DNA of 64,000 nt. It comes from Cupriavidus cauae. Its GTDB lineage: Bacteria; Pseudomonadota; Gammaproteobacteria; Burkholderiales; Burkholderiaceae. The number at the start of each line of letters is the position of its first letter. Position 1 is the first letter of the stretch. The stretch lies in contig NZ_VWRN01000064.1 in NCBI RefSeq assembly GCF_008632125.1, positions 1-64,000 of the forward strand, read 5' to 3'. The notes below the pieces were generated by a model. That model was not told where the DNA came from. It ran no database searches and saw only the letters and a list, made by a program, of their open reading frames with translations. Below, piece after piece: positions 34,673 through 42,516 of this stretch. A program made the position numbers and the translations under genes.

Positions 34673-35793
34673 ACCTATTGATCCGGCATTGTATCTAGAA
34701 TCTCATGCGGCATCACGAAGCGGTTTGGGCTCGAAACTCGCTTTTGGTCCGCTCGGGCTGTCGTTGACACCTTCACAGGTACATGGACGTCGCCTTGACC
34801 AGTTGCAGCTTGGTGCGCGCCGGCGCCAGCGTTGTGACGGCCGGCTTGAGGTCGGCGAAGGCCCTCTCGTCCGGGGTTGAGTTCGGGTCTGTAGCTTGGC
34901 CGGTAGAAGACTTCGATTTCGTGCTTGTGCTCGGCCAACCACGCCTTTACGGGCTTGCTGTGATGCACGCGCAGATTGTCCAGGATCAGGTAGACCTTGC
35001 GCTTAATACCCTTGACCAGCCGTTTCACGAACTTGATCAGGATGTCGGAATTGAGCGCGCCGTCGAATATCTTCCAGCGCATCGTTCCCTGGTTGGTAAC
35101 GCTGGAGATGACCGACAAGCCATGGCACTCGTTGTTCGCCCGTACCACCGCCGCCTGGCCTTGCGCAGCATGGCCGCGCATGCGTACGTCGTTGCTGCGC
35201 AAGCCGGTCTCATCGCCCCAATGGATCTCGGCGCCTTCTGCCTTGGCGCTCGCTAAAATGACCGGATACTCCTCATCGAGCCACTTCTTCACTGCCGCTG
35301 GCGGCTCGTAGGCCTTCTGGATCGGCCTCTGCGGCGTGAAGCCCCAGCGTTCGTGGTAAAGACCTAGGGTGCGTGCAGCGAGTTCGATGCCGTAGCGATC
35401 GCGGATCAGTTTTGCCACCGCCTGGCGCTGCCACAGCGGGTACCCCATCTTCATCTGATCGGGCGTACGGTCGCGAATCAGGCGCAGCACTTCACTCTCC
35501 TGCTCGGCCGTCAGCGTGCGTCCAATGCCGCGGGGTCGTCCCGGCCGCGTAGTGTCCACCGCCTTCCAGCCGCCCGCTTCATACGCCTTGAATGCCGCAC
35601 TCACCGTCGCGCGCGTCAGCTCGCACTGCGCCGCCGCCTCGTTCACGCTCACGCCTTGAAGCCGCATTCTCACCGCTCGCCGTCGCCGCTCGTTCAACGC
35701 GTCGACCGACAGCGTCCTCGAGTCGATTTTGTCATGCATCATCTGACTAACCCTCTCGAGAACGTCCCCTATTTGTGTGCCGGATCAACAGGT
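34673..35793 (-). mobile_element. IS630-type insertion sequence, inactive
   Basis: Bounded by 16-bp inverted repeats with one mismatch (34673-34688 and 35778-35793, ACCT(A/G)TTGATCCGGCA). The single transposase gene inside is frameshifted. It lies between copS and the porin gene. IS630 elements duplicate a TA target, but I cannot assign the duplication unambiguously here. Confidence 0.8.
34675..35742 (-). pseudogene. IS630-family transposase, frameshifted near the third catalytic residue
   Basis: The N-terminal HTH (VSVNEAAAQCELTRATVSAA), middle (HWGDETGLRSNDVRMRG) and second Asp motif (KVYLILDNLRVHHSKPVKAW) are intact. At about 34890 the frame shifts: the visible frame reads YRPELNPGREGLRRPQ, whereas removing one base restores NPDERAFADLKPAVTTLAPA, containing the third catalytic acidic residue. 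A further shift near 34790 breaks the C-terminus. Normal length is about 340-350 residues. Both shifts make an active enzyme unlikely, unless the first is a programmed shift. Confidence 0.85.
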
Positions 35794-35809
35794 ATTCAGG
35801 CGGCTTTGC

Positions 35810-36883
35810 TTAAAACTTATGGCGTAGACCCAGCACGACACCGGTCTGGTTGTCGCCCGGCACGACATTGACCGGCGCGCCACTGCTGGCGTTAAAGCCG
35901 TTCAAGCCCAACTGTGAGCCACCTTTGTTACGGACATAGCCGACATTGAAGTACATGTCGGTGCGTTTGGAAAACGCGTAATCGGTCGAGGCCACGAACA
36001 TCAGCGGATCGGCGCCGGAACCCCGCACATCGGTATAGTACGCTGCGCCGGTGAGCGACAGCGCCGAGGTCAGCTGATAACGCAGGCCTGCCCAATACAA
36101 GTTGGAGCGCATTGCGCTTACCGCGCTCGAGATATTTCCGTTGAGCCAACGATATCCGGCATACAGCTTTGCTGGTCCGATCCCATAGCTGATCCCCACT
36201 AACGCGCGCCGGTCCTTTTGCCCCTGCGATGCAACGGTTGACCCCTGGTACTCGTCGTACAGGGCGCCCAGGGAAAGCGGTCCAGTCGAATACACCAGAC
36301 CCGCACTCATCTCCCGGTCCACCTTCAGCTCGCCGGGGACTTCGCCGCCGCCAGTGCGGCCGAAGCTGTACAGTGCCATGGCGGTCACGCCGCCAAACGT
36401 GCCCTTGTACTTGACGGAATTGTCCGCGCGACCGGCAATGGTATCGTCGCTCTTGAAAAGCGAGTATCGCGGCGCGAAACCCATCGGATCAAACTGAATG
36501 GCGGTGTCGTATAGCACCGTGGTCTGGCGACCAAGGGTCAGCTGACCATATGGGCTGGACAGCCCGACCAGTGCGCCCCGGTCAAATAACCGGCCGGCGC
36601 TACTCGACTGCGCGGTATCAAGGGCGAAGCCGCTCTCCAGTTCGAACACCGCTTTGAGGCCACCGCCGAGATCTTCCGTACCCCGCAAGCCCCAACGCGA
36701 GGTCGACATATTGCCGGCCGACATGCGCACCTGGTTGGTGCCGCCGCTCGACGATGGCACATTCGATAAATATTCGATGCCGACATCGGCGACGCCGTAT
36801 AGCGTGACACTCGTCTGCGCATAAGCCCCCAATGACAGCGACCCCAGCAGCATGCCAGCGGCGGTCATCTTTCTTCTTTTCAT
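35810..36883 (-). CDS. Outer-membrane porin (Burkholderiales type)
   Basis: 357 residues; GGAG eight bases ahead of ATG 36883, signal peptide (TAAGMLLGSLSLGAYA), mature start QTSVTLYGVADVGIEYLSNV and C-terminal GVVLGLRHKF ending in Phe, as in trimeric porins of the Gram-negative porin_4 family. Internal motifs SSRWGLRGTEDLGGGLKAVF and GRQTTVLYDTAIQ are typical. General diffusion porin for small solutes; its placement within copper genes and a candidate CopR box ~75 bp upstream suggest metal-responsive expression. Confidence 0.93.
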   Translation of the reverse strand: MKRRKMTAAGMLLGSLSLGAYAQTSVTLYGVADVGIEYLSNVPSSSGGTNQVRMSAGNMSTSRWGLRGTEDLGGGLKAVFELESGFALDTAQSSSAGRLFDRGALVGLSSPYGQLTLGRQTTVLYDTAIQFDPMGFAPRYSLFKSDDTIAGRADNSVKYKGTFGGVTAMALYSFGRTGGGEVPGELKVDREMSAGLVYSTGPLSLGALYDEYQGSTVASQGQKDRRALVGISYGIGPAKLYAGYRWLNGNISSAVSAMRSNLYWAGLRYQLTSALSLTGAAYYTDVRGSGADPLMFVASTDYAFSKRTDMYFNVGYVRNKGGSQLGLNGFNASSGAPVNVVPGDNQTGVVLGLRHKF

Positions 36884-36956
36884 AGCGTCTCCAGTTCGCC
36901 ACGTTATTGGTATTCGATAGGCACTGAAGTCTAGTGAGACCAAGCTTACTGCGACA

Positions 36957-36974
36957 TTGCAAGCCGGTTACATT
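36957..36974 (+). promoter_or_regulatory. Candidate CopR box upstream of the porin
   Basis: TTGC-N7-TTAC-ATT with the same 11-bp period and orientation relative to the gene as the copH-like and copA sites, about 75 bp upstream of the porin ATG. Confidence 0.5.
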
Positions 36975-37281
36975 GTTGGGGCGGATGCAACTTGTGCAGC
37001 GCGCAGCGGTCGCCCATTCCCACGGAGTTAGCAGGCATGCGCTCGCGCTGGGCTAATGGGAAGTAGACGACAGGAGAGTGCGCGATGGCGGGATGATGTC
37101 TTGTCATGTTCTCGTAATCTCTGTGACAGACCGGCCGCCCTAGAATCAATCGCGTTGCCGCCTTGGGTCAACAGGAGCGCCCCGTTCTTTCCAGGTGCCA
37201 GGTGGCATGCCGCGTCATGATGCTGGCCGTCAGATCCCACGAAGACAGCCTGCGTCCAGTTCTTTTTTAGGGAGACTTCGA

Positions 37282-37677
37282 TTGAATCTGATCCGAACCG
37301 GCTTATCGGCGTTGCTTGTTAGTCTTAGCGCTTCTGCGTTGGCGCACGCCCCCATTTTGGATCTTGATCGGGGTCCTGCCGCTTTCGTGCCCGGTGGCCT
37401 GGCCGAGCCGCGCCCTACGGAGTGGCTGATCGACGTCGGGGCGCGGGTCAACGCGACCTGGCGCCGAACACTTGGTGCGGGGGAGGGGTGTGTGCTGGTT
37501 TTGGACAATCCCCGCAACGAGCCAGCCGAGGTCACCGTAGTGATTTCCCAGGATGACGCCGGACACGCGATGCCCGGAACGCGCCCGGTATCGCTGCGCA
37601 TCCCTGCTCATGGTCGCCATGCCCTGACACTGCAGGCCTCTCGGTCGCTTAGCGTGTCCGTGTACGCTGAGAAATAA
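37282..37677 (+). CDS. Exported hypothetical protein, 131 aa
   Basis: TTG start with GGAG seven bases upstream. Signal peptide (NLIRTGLSALLVSLSASALA) followed by HAPILDLDRGP; the mature N-terminal His, as in CopC, could bind copper. The rest is predicted beta-rich (AEVTVVISQDDAGHAMPGTR, PVSLRIPAHGRHALTLQASR) with few Cys. No known family. Divergent from the porin and convergent with copK. Confidence 0.6.
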   Translation: MNLIRTGLSALLVSLSASALAHAPILDLDRGPAAFVPGGLAEPRPTEWLIDVGARVNATWRRTLGAGEGCVLVLDNPRNEPAEVTVVISQDDAGHAMPGTRPVSLRIPAHGRHALTLQASRSLSVSVYAEK

Positions 37678-37738
37678 TGCAGCGCTCGCTCATCGCTCGG
37701 GCCGCGTGGGTGACGCTGAGCATGGCAAGCGGCCCGGA

Positions 37739-37786
37739 CGGGCTCCGAGCAAGGGCACTGCACGGCGCCCGCTTGCTCAGAGCCCG
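37739..37786. terminator. Long hairpin between convergent genes
   Basis: 15-bp stem with one mismatch (37739-37753 with 37772-37786) and an 18-base loop in the gap between the 131-aa gene and copK, which converge. No T-run follows on either side, so it may be a factor-assisted bidirectional terminator. Confidence 0.4.
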
Positions 37787-37801
37787 TGTCAGGTCGCCCG
37801 C

Positions 37802-38086
37802 TTAGCCGCCTTCGCGGTGACCTTTGATGAGGGCGTCGTCCAGACGGAACACCTCATTGCCCTTCATCAGGATCTTGCTACCGTCTTTGGTCTCCATGAC
37901 CTTGCCTTCTGGCATGCTGACGGACTTGCCGTACTTGTTCTCCAGGCCCATCTTGCCGTCTTTGAAAACGTGGACTTTTGATCCGTCTTTGAGCTCATAG
38001 GTTTTCACGACCGTGCTCAAATCGGTCGCGGCGGCAGTAAGCGATACCGCGGCAATCAGGCTTGCAACGACAAGTTTGCTTTTCAT
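37802..38086 (-). CDS. copK: CopK periplasmic copper-binding protein
   Basis: 94 residues: signal peptide to AAAT, mature region with VVKTYELKDGSKVHVFKDGK, MGLENKYGKSVSMPEGKVME and ILMKGNEVFRLDDALIKGH. The length, the beta-sandwich pattern and the Met residues that bind Cu(I) in CopK (positions in KMGLE, SVSMPEGKVMET, ILMKG) match the Cupriavidus metallidurans protein, which is massively induced by copper and cooperatively binds Cu(I) and Cu(II). AGGAGA is upstream of the ATG. CopK is taxonomically narrow, supporting a Cupriavidus/Ralstonia-type origin. Confidence 0.95.
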   Translation of the reverse strand: MKSKLVVASLIAAVSLTAAATDLSTVVKTYELKDGSKVHVFKDGKMGLENKYGKSVSMPEGKVMETKDGSKILMKGNEVFRLDDALIKGHREGG

Positions 38087-38175
38087 CTTCGAGATCTCCT
38101 TTGGCTCGGTGGCACAGGTTGAGACTGCGTTGGCACACGCGGAAAGCGCGTACCGAAAAAGGGGGAACGTCTAGA

Positions 38176-38562
38176 CTATTGCGGTGGCGCCGGTCGGGGC
38201 TGGCCGCAGTCACGGTTTTGTCGCTTCGCCTCTCGCGACGGCTTAGATTTGGCAGTATTCGATGGCGCCGCGGCGCCGTTGCCGTGCTTGAATAAGCGGT
38301 GCCGGGGGTTCACGGCAAGCGCATACTGCGGGGTTTCCTTGTCCCGCTGCGCTGTACAGTCCAGCGACCTGCTTTCCCATTCATGGTCCACGGCAGGCCA
38401 CATCGCGGGCGCGGCAGGAGCCGGCACGCCACCGCACTGCAGCCACCAGTTACTGCTGAGCTCTTGCCTGGGCTCCCAGCCGATTTGAATGGCGCCAATC
38501 GCACCGGGCGCGATGCCCATTGCCGCGCCACCGAGCAGGACCAGCAGCTTTCCGGCTTTCAT
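38176..38562 (-). CDS. Exported hypothetical protein, 128 aa
   Basis: ATG 38562 with AGGAAAGG upstream; N-terminal signal or anchor (KLLVLLGGAAMGIAPGAIGA). The mature part is Trp/Pro-rich with two Cys (NWWLQCGGVPAPAAP, SRSLDCTAQR) that could form a disulfide. The C-terminus is basic and probably disordered. No family recognised. Lies upstream of copK on the same strand and may be cotranscribed with it. Confidence 0.55.
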   Translation of the reverse strand: MKAGKLLVLLGGAAMGIAPGAIGAIQIGWEPRQELSSNWWLQCGGVPAPAAPAMWPAVDHEWESRSLDCTAQRDKETPQYALAVNPRHRLFKHGNGAAAPSNTAKSKPSREAKRQNRDCGQPRPAPPQ

Positions 38563-38730
38563 GGGTCCTTTCCTGAGTTGGCCGGCGACGTGTGCCACGC
38601 GCGCCAGCATGGCACGCGGAGAGGACGCAGACTAATGCCCCATCAAACGGGGCCCCCCTATGGCTGCTTGCACGTGCGTCATAATGACCATTCTATTTTC
38701 CCGCGCGCGGCCTTCGCAGGCGTGATACGA

Positions 38731-38748
38731 AATGTAATCGCACAGTAA
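38731..38748 (-). promoter_or_regulatory. Candidate CopR box upstream of the 128-aa gene and copK
   Basis: On the minus strand TTAC-N7-TTAC followed by ATT (TTACTGTGCGATTACATT), 11-bp period, about 170 bp upstream of the 128-aa gene start. Orientation relative to that gene is opposite to the copA site. Confidence 0.45.
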
Positions 38749-38800
38749 GTTGGCGGTTAACCAGCAGCGGGCTTGAACCTGGCCGGCGTCTCAAATGGGT

Positions 38801-39754
38801 TCAGAACCAGATTCGCACGCCGGCAACGATTTGCTTGTCGGTGGTCCGCTCTCCGGCAGCACGCGCAAAATCCGCGGTATTGCCCAGCTTCTTGCCCCAC
38901 ACCACGCCTAGGTAGGGGGCGAACTGGCGACGGATCTCGTATCGCAGTCGCAAGCCAAGCTTGAACTCGGACACGCCGCTGCCAATGCCTCGCGCCTCAT
39001 CTGCCTTGCTATAGGCGTTCGCCTCGAACTCCGGCGTCAACAGCAGACGTTGGGTGAAGCGAATATCGTAGGTAGCCCGCACTCGGGCGGCAGCGCGTCC
39101 CGACGACCCCAGATAAGCCGTGGCTTCGATATCAAACCAATAAGGCGCCAGGCCTTGCACGCCAAAGGCGCCCCAGGTCCGCGGCGGCCCATTGCCGAAA
39201 TCCTGGCGCACGCCCAGTTGCCAATCCCAGAACGGCGCAAAGGCGTGTCCCCACAGTGCCTCAGCTCTGGCATCCTCTGTGTTGCCATACAGACGCGTGC
39301 CTTCCGACTTGACCCATAACCGGTTCAGATCCCGTCCTACCCAGGCGAGCATGTCCCAGGCCAGTCCAGAGCCGCCGGGTGCCTTGACGTACTCGAGGCG
39401 ATCGAATAGCACCTGATAGTAGATATCGTTATCGGCCATCGTATCCCCAGGCATGGGAATGCCTCGGTTCGGATCTGCCATCGGCACCGGGGCCTCATTC
39501 ACCTGGATGATCGCATTCGCGCCGCCGGGCACTGAGGCAGATTCTGTCGGACTGACTGCGGGATGGCTTGGCGCTGGCTTCCCGGCTGGAGCTGCGGTCT
39601 TTGGTGGCATCGGGGCATCGTGCGCCATGCCTGGCATCGGCGTATCGTGTGTCATACTTGGCATCGGCGCCATCGTCTGCGCCGCCACGCTGTGGCACTG
39701 CACGCTGGCCAAGAGAGCCAGGCTTGCGAGAAGGATGAGACGGTGGTTGGGCAC
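38801..39754 (-). CDS. copB: Second CopB outer-membrane copper protein
   Basis: 317 residues from the GTG at 39754, which has AGGGAG six bases upstream and places the signal peptide (HRLILLASLALLASVQCHSV) at the N-terminus; an ATG overlapping the copA2 stop (39793) is the alternative. A short Met/His/Pro segment (MAPMPSMTHDTPMPGMAHDA) replaces the long repeat array of the first CopB. The beta-barrel portion is conserved (FDRLEYVKAPGGSGLAW, PFWDWQLGVRQDFG, LAPYWFDIEATAYLG, VAGVRIWF). Confidence 0.93.
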   Translation of the reverse strand: MPNHRLILLASLALLASVQCHSVAAQTMAPMPSMTHDTPMPGMAHDAPMPPKTAAPAGKPAPSHPAVSPTESASVPGGANAIIQVNEAPVPMADPNRGIPMPGDTMADNDIYYQVLFDRLEYVKAPGGSGLAWDMLAWVGRDLNRLWVKSEGTRLYGNTEDARAEALWGHAFAPFWDWQLGVRQDFGNGPPRTWGAFGVQGLAPYWFDIEATAYLGSSGRAAARVRATYDIRFTQRLLLTPEFEANAYSKADEARGIGSGVSEFKLGLRLRYEIRRQFAPYLGVVWGKKLGNTADFARAAGERTTDKQIVAGVRIWF

Positions 39755-39789
39755 GTCAATCTCCCTGGCGTTGGCGAGGTTCAACCCGC

Positions 39790-41751
39790 TCATGCGACCA
39801 CGACCTTGCGGAACATGCCGGCTTCCATGTGGTAAAGCAAGTGACAATGAAAGGCCCATTGTCCCGGCGCATCGGCCGTCACCAGGAAGCTGACTTGTTT
39901 GGACGGCTGGACGTTGATCGTGTGCTTTCTGACCAGCGCCTGGCCTTCGTGATTTTCCAGCTCGCTGAACATCCCGTGCAGGTGCATCGGGTGGTTCATC
40001 ATGGTGTCGTTGATCAGCGTGATGCGCAGGCGCTCCCCGTAGTAGAGCCGGATCGGTTCGGCTTGGGAAAACTTCTTGCCGTCGAGGCCCCAGATGAAAC
40101 GGCGCATATTGCCGGTCAAGTGCAGTTCCAACTCCCGGCTGGGCGGGCGCTTGTCGATCACCGGGCCGAGCGTTTTAAGGTCCGCGTAGGTCAACACTCG
40201 CCTGCCGTTGTTGCGCAGTCTTGGCCCCGGATCCGACAGCGAGCGGGAAGGGTTCATCGAGCGCATGTCGACCTGTGGCCCCATGCCAGGCATATTGCCC
40301 ATCTTGCCCATGTCATGCCCCATCTCGCCACCGGTTTTCTGCATCCCCGGCTTCGCGTCGGACTTGCCGTGGTCCATGCCGGCCATTCCGGCATGGGCGT
40401 CCTTCGCTGGCCCGGACATGGTCGACATGTCATGCCCCCCCATGCCCCCCATGGCGCCCATGCCCGCCTCCGGCGTCATTGGTTGCATCGTGGGTGCGCC
40501 ACCCATGGACTCCATCCCCATGCGATCCATGGCCATGGATGGTTTCTGATCCATCTTCATGGCCCCCATTTCCATGCTGCCCATATCCATGTCCGCCATG
40601 TCGCCCATGCCCATATCGGCCATGGTGAGCCAGGTCTTCGGATCGAGCTTGGGCACGTCGGCTTCCATCCCGACTTCCGGTGCAAGTGTCGCCCTGGCGT
40701 AGCCGCTGCGATCGATCGACTGAGCAAAGATGGTGTGCGCCTTATCGTCCGGCATCTGCACCACTACGTCGTAAGTCTCGGCGACGGCAATGCGGATTTC
40801 ATCCACCGGTACCGGTTCGACATCCTGCCCATCAGCCGATACCACCGTCATCTTCACGCCGGGAATTCGGACGTCAAAGTTGCTGGTCGCCGAGCCGTTG
40901 ATAAAGCGCAACCGCACGCGCTCCCCGGCTTTAGCGATCGCTGTCCAATTTTTATCTGCGGGCGTGCCGTTGATCAGGTAGGTAAAAGTGGCTCCCGAAA
41001 CATCGGCCAAATCGGTCGGATTCATTCGCATCTGGTTCCACATCGCGCGCTTAGCCAAGGCCTCGGACAGCCCCATTTCGGACACATCTCGGGCAAAGTC
41101 GCCCACCGTCGGCATCTGAAAGTTATAGACGTCGCTCATCTTCTTGAGCTTCGCGAACACCATTTCCGGGTTTTCATCCGTCCATTCGCTGAGCATCACG
41201 ACATAGTCGCGATCGACCTTGATCGGGTCTGGATGCATTGGCTCGATGACCAGCGGTCCGTACAAGCCGGTCTGCTCCTGAAAACGGGTATGCGCGTGGT
41301 ACCAATAGGTGCCGGCTTGCCGCACTTGAAAGCGATACACGAACGTCTCGCCCGGCCCGATGCCGGGAAAGGAGATACCGGGCACGCCGTCCATCTGAAA
41401 CGGCAGCAAGATGCCGTGCCAGTGAATCGATGTTTGGGTATCGAGCAAGTTGGTCACGCGCAGCGTGACCTCGGTGCCTTGCTTCCAATGCAGAATCGGC
41501 GCGGGGATGGAGCCGTTCACACTGGTGGTAGGCCGGATACGGCCGGTAAACGACATGGGCGTCGCGCCAATGGCCAGGTCAAACGTGGTCCCTGTCAGCA
41601 CGACCGGATAGCCTTGGCTCTTCAAGGCCCAAACGGCGCGTGGATACGCGCCCAGGCTCGCCAAGCCGCCTCCGGCGATCAGACTTCCCAGCAGTCGGCG
41701 GCGGCTCAGTGAGACGGGGCGAAGCATGGCATCGCTAGGGCGTTCGAACAC
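39790..41751 (-). CDS. copA: Second CopA multicopper oxidase
   Basis: 653 residues from the GTG at 41751 (GAGGAGA six bases upstream); an ATG at 41727 would still keep the Tat motif SRRRLLGSLIAGGG. Copper ligand motifs SIHWHGILLPFQMDGVPG, TYWYHAHTRFQ, HPMHLHGMFSEL and HCHLLYHMEAGM are present. The second motif reads HAH instead of HSH. The Met-rich insert is longer than in the first CopA (MGMGDMADMDMGSMEMGAMK and onward, ~100 residues with >25 Met), raising copper capacity. Ends overlapping or abutting copB2. Divergent from the Cys-rich gene. Confidence 0.95.
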   Translation of the reverse strand: MFERPSDAMLRPVSLSRRRLLGSLIAGGGLASLGAYPRAVWALKSQGYPVVLTGTTFDLAIGATPMSFTGRIRPTTSVNGSIPAPILHWKQGTEVTLRVTNLLDTQTSIHWHGILLPFQMDGVPGISFPGIGPGETFVYRFQVRQAGTYWYHAHTRFQEQTGLYGPLVIEPMHPDPIKVDRDYVVMLSEWTDENPEMVFAKLKKMSDVYNFQMPTVGDFARDVSEMGLSEALAKRAMWNQMRMNPTDLADVSGATFTYLINGTPADKNWTAIAKAGERVRLRFINGSATSNFDVRIPGVKMTVVSADGQDVEPVPVDEIRIAVAETYDVVVQMPDDKAHTIFAQSIDRSGYARATLAPEVGMEADVPKLDPKTWLTMADMGMGDMADMDMGSMEMGAMKMDQKPSMAMDRMGMESMGGAPTMQPMTPEAGMGAMGGMGGHDMSTMSGPAKDAHAGMAGMDHGKSDAKPGMQKTGGEMGHDMGKMGNMPGMGPQVDMRSMNPSRSLSDPGPRLRNNGRRVLTYADLKTLGPVIDKRPPSRELELHLTGNMRRFIWGLDGKKFSQAEPIRLYYGERLRITLINDTMMNHPMHLHGMFSELENHEGQALVRKHTINVQPSKQVSFLVTADAPGQWAFHCHLLYHMEAGMFRKVVVA

Positions 41752-41875
41752 GTTGTCTCCTCGCGCAATGGTGAAACGTCCACTTAGCATAGTGCGCGCC
41801 ACGTCGAAGCAAAAGCTCCTTTAGCGTCATCAGCCTGGCCAAAACATGTGCTGTCACCGGTTTCGTCATCGTCGC

Positions 41876-41890
41876 GTAATGCTCCTGTAA
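41876..41890 (-). promoter_or_regulatory. Candidate CopR box between copA2 and the Cys-rich gene
   Basis: Minus-strand TTAC-N7-TTAC (TTACAGGAGCATTAC), 11-bp period, but GCG instead of ATT after the second half. It lies in the divergent control region ~125 bp from copA2 and ~100 bp from the Cys-rich gene. Confidence 0.45.
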
Positions 41891-41992
41891 GGCAGTCGCT
41901 CCCATGCTGTCGTCTGCTTCCTGTGGCGCGCGAATTGCTCTCAATTTGGCGGCGTCTCGCAACGCTGGTCGAATTTCTTTAGGAGCTTTGCC

Positions 41993-42319
41993 ATGCCACA
42001 TGAAAACTATCTATCTTGTATTGAAGCCTGTCACGCCTGCACAGTCGCCTGTCATCACTGTGCTGCGTCTTGTCTGCGTGAGCCAGAGGTTGAGGCCATG
42101 AAACGCTGCATCGCACTCGACCTGGACTGTGCCGAAACATGTGCCTATGCCGCGGCGATGATGGCGCGCGACAGCCAGTACGCGCGCGCGATATGCGCGC
42201 TGTGCGCGAAGGTCTGTGAAGAGTGTGGGACGGAGTGCGCCAAGCACGAAGCGCAGCATTGCCAAGAGTGCGCACGTGCCTGTCAGGAGTGCGCGCAGGT
42301 CTGTCGCGCCATGGCGTAG
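41993..42319 (+). CDS. Cys-rich four-helix copper-storage-like protein (DUF326/Csp)
   Basis: 108 residues with 19 Cys, arranged as C-x3-C and C-x2-C along amphipathic helices (SCIEACHACTVACHHCAASC, CALCAKVCEECGTECAKHEA). Length, absence of a signal peptide and pattern match cytosolic copper storage proteins (Csp3-type), whose tubes bind many Cu(I) ions. AGGAG is upstream of the ATG. It would buffer cytosolic Cu(I), complementing the export ATPases and periplasmic oxidases. Copper binding is inferred from the Cys pattern. Confidence 0.9.
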   Translation: MPHENYLSCIEACHACTVACHHCAASCLREPEVEAMKRCIALDLDCAETCAYAAAMMARDSQYARAICALCAKVCEECGTECAKHEAQHCQECARACQECAQVCRAMA

Positions 42320-42516
42320 ATCCAGGTAGCCCAACGACTCGATCTTGGACGGCAACGCGCGGCTCGGGTGGTGAAGCCATGGCACGCCGCGAACTTGAGC
42401 CGTGTAACGGCAGGCATAGCGCGTTGTAGTTCTTTCCCGCGCTAGCGCCAGATGTAAGCCAGGATCCCGACCTCGGCAACGCGTGTTGCCAGCGTGGCGA
42501 GGGTCAAGGAGACGGA

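Noticed and set aside
39829..41712. Long plus-strand open frame (~627 codons) opposite copA2
   Set aside because: It is the antisense shadow of a clear multicopper oxidase gene in GC-rich DNA; the product is His/Arg/Val-rich with no known motif.
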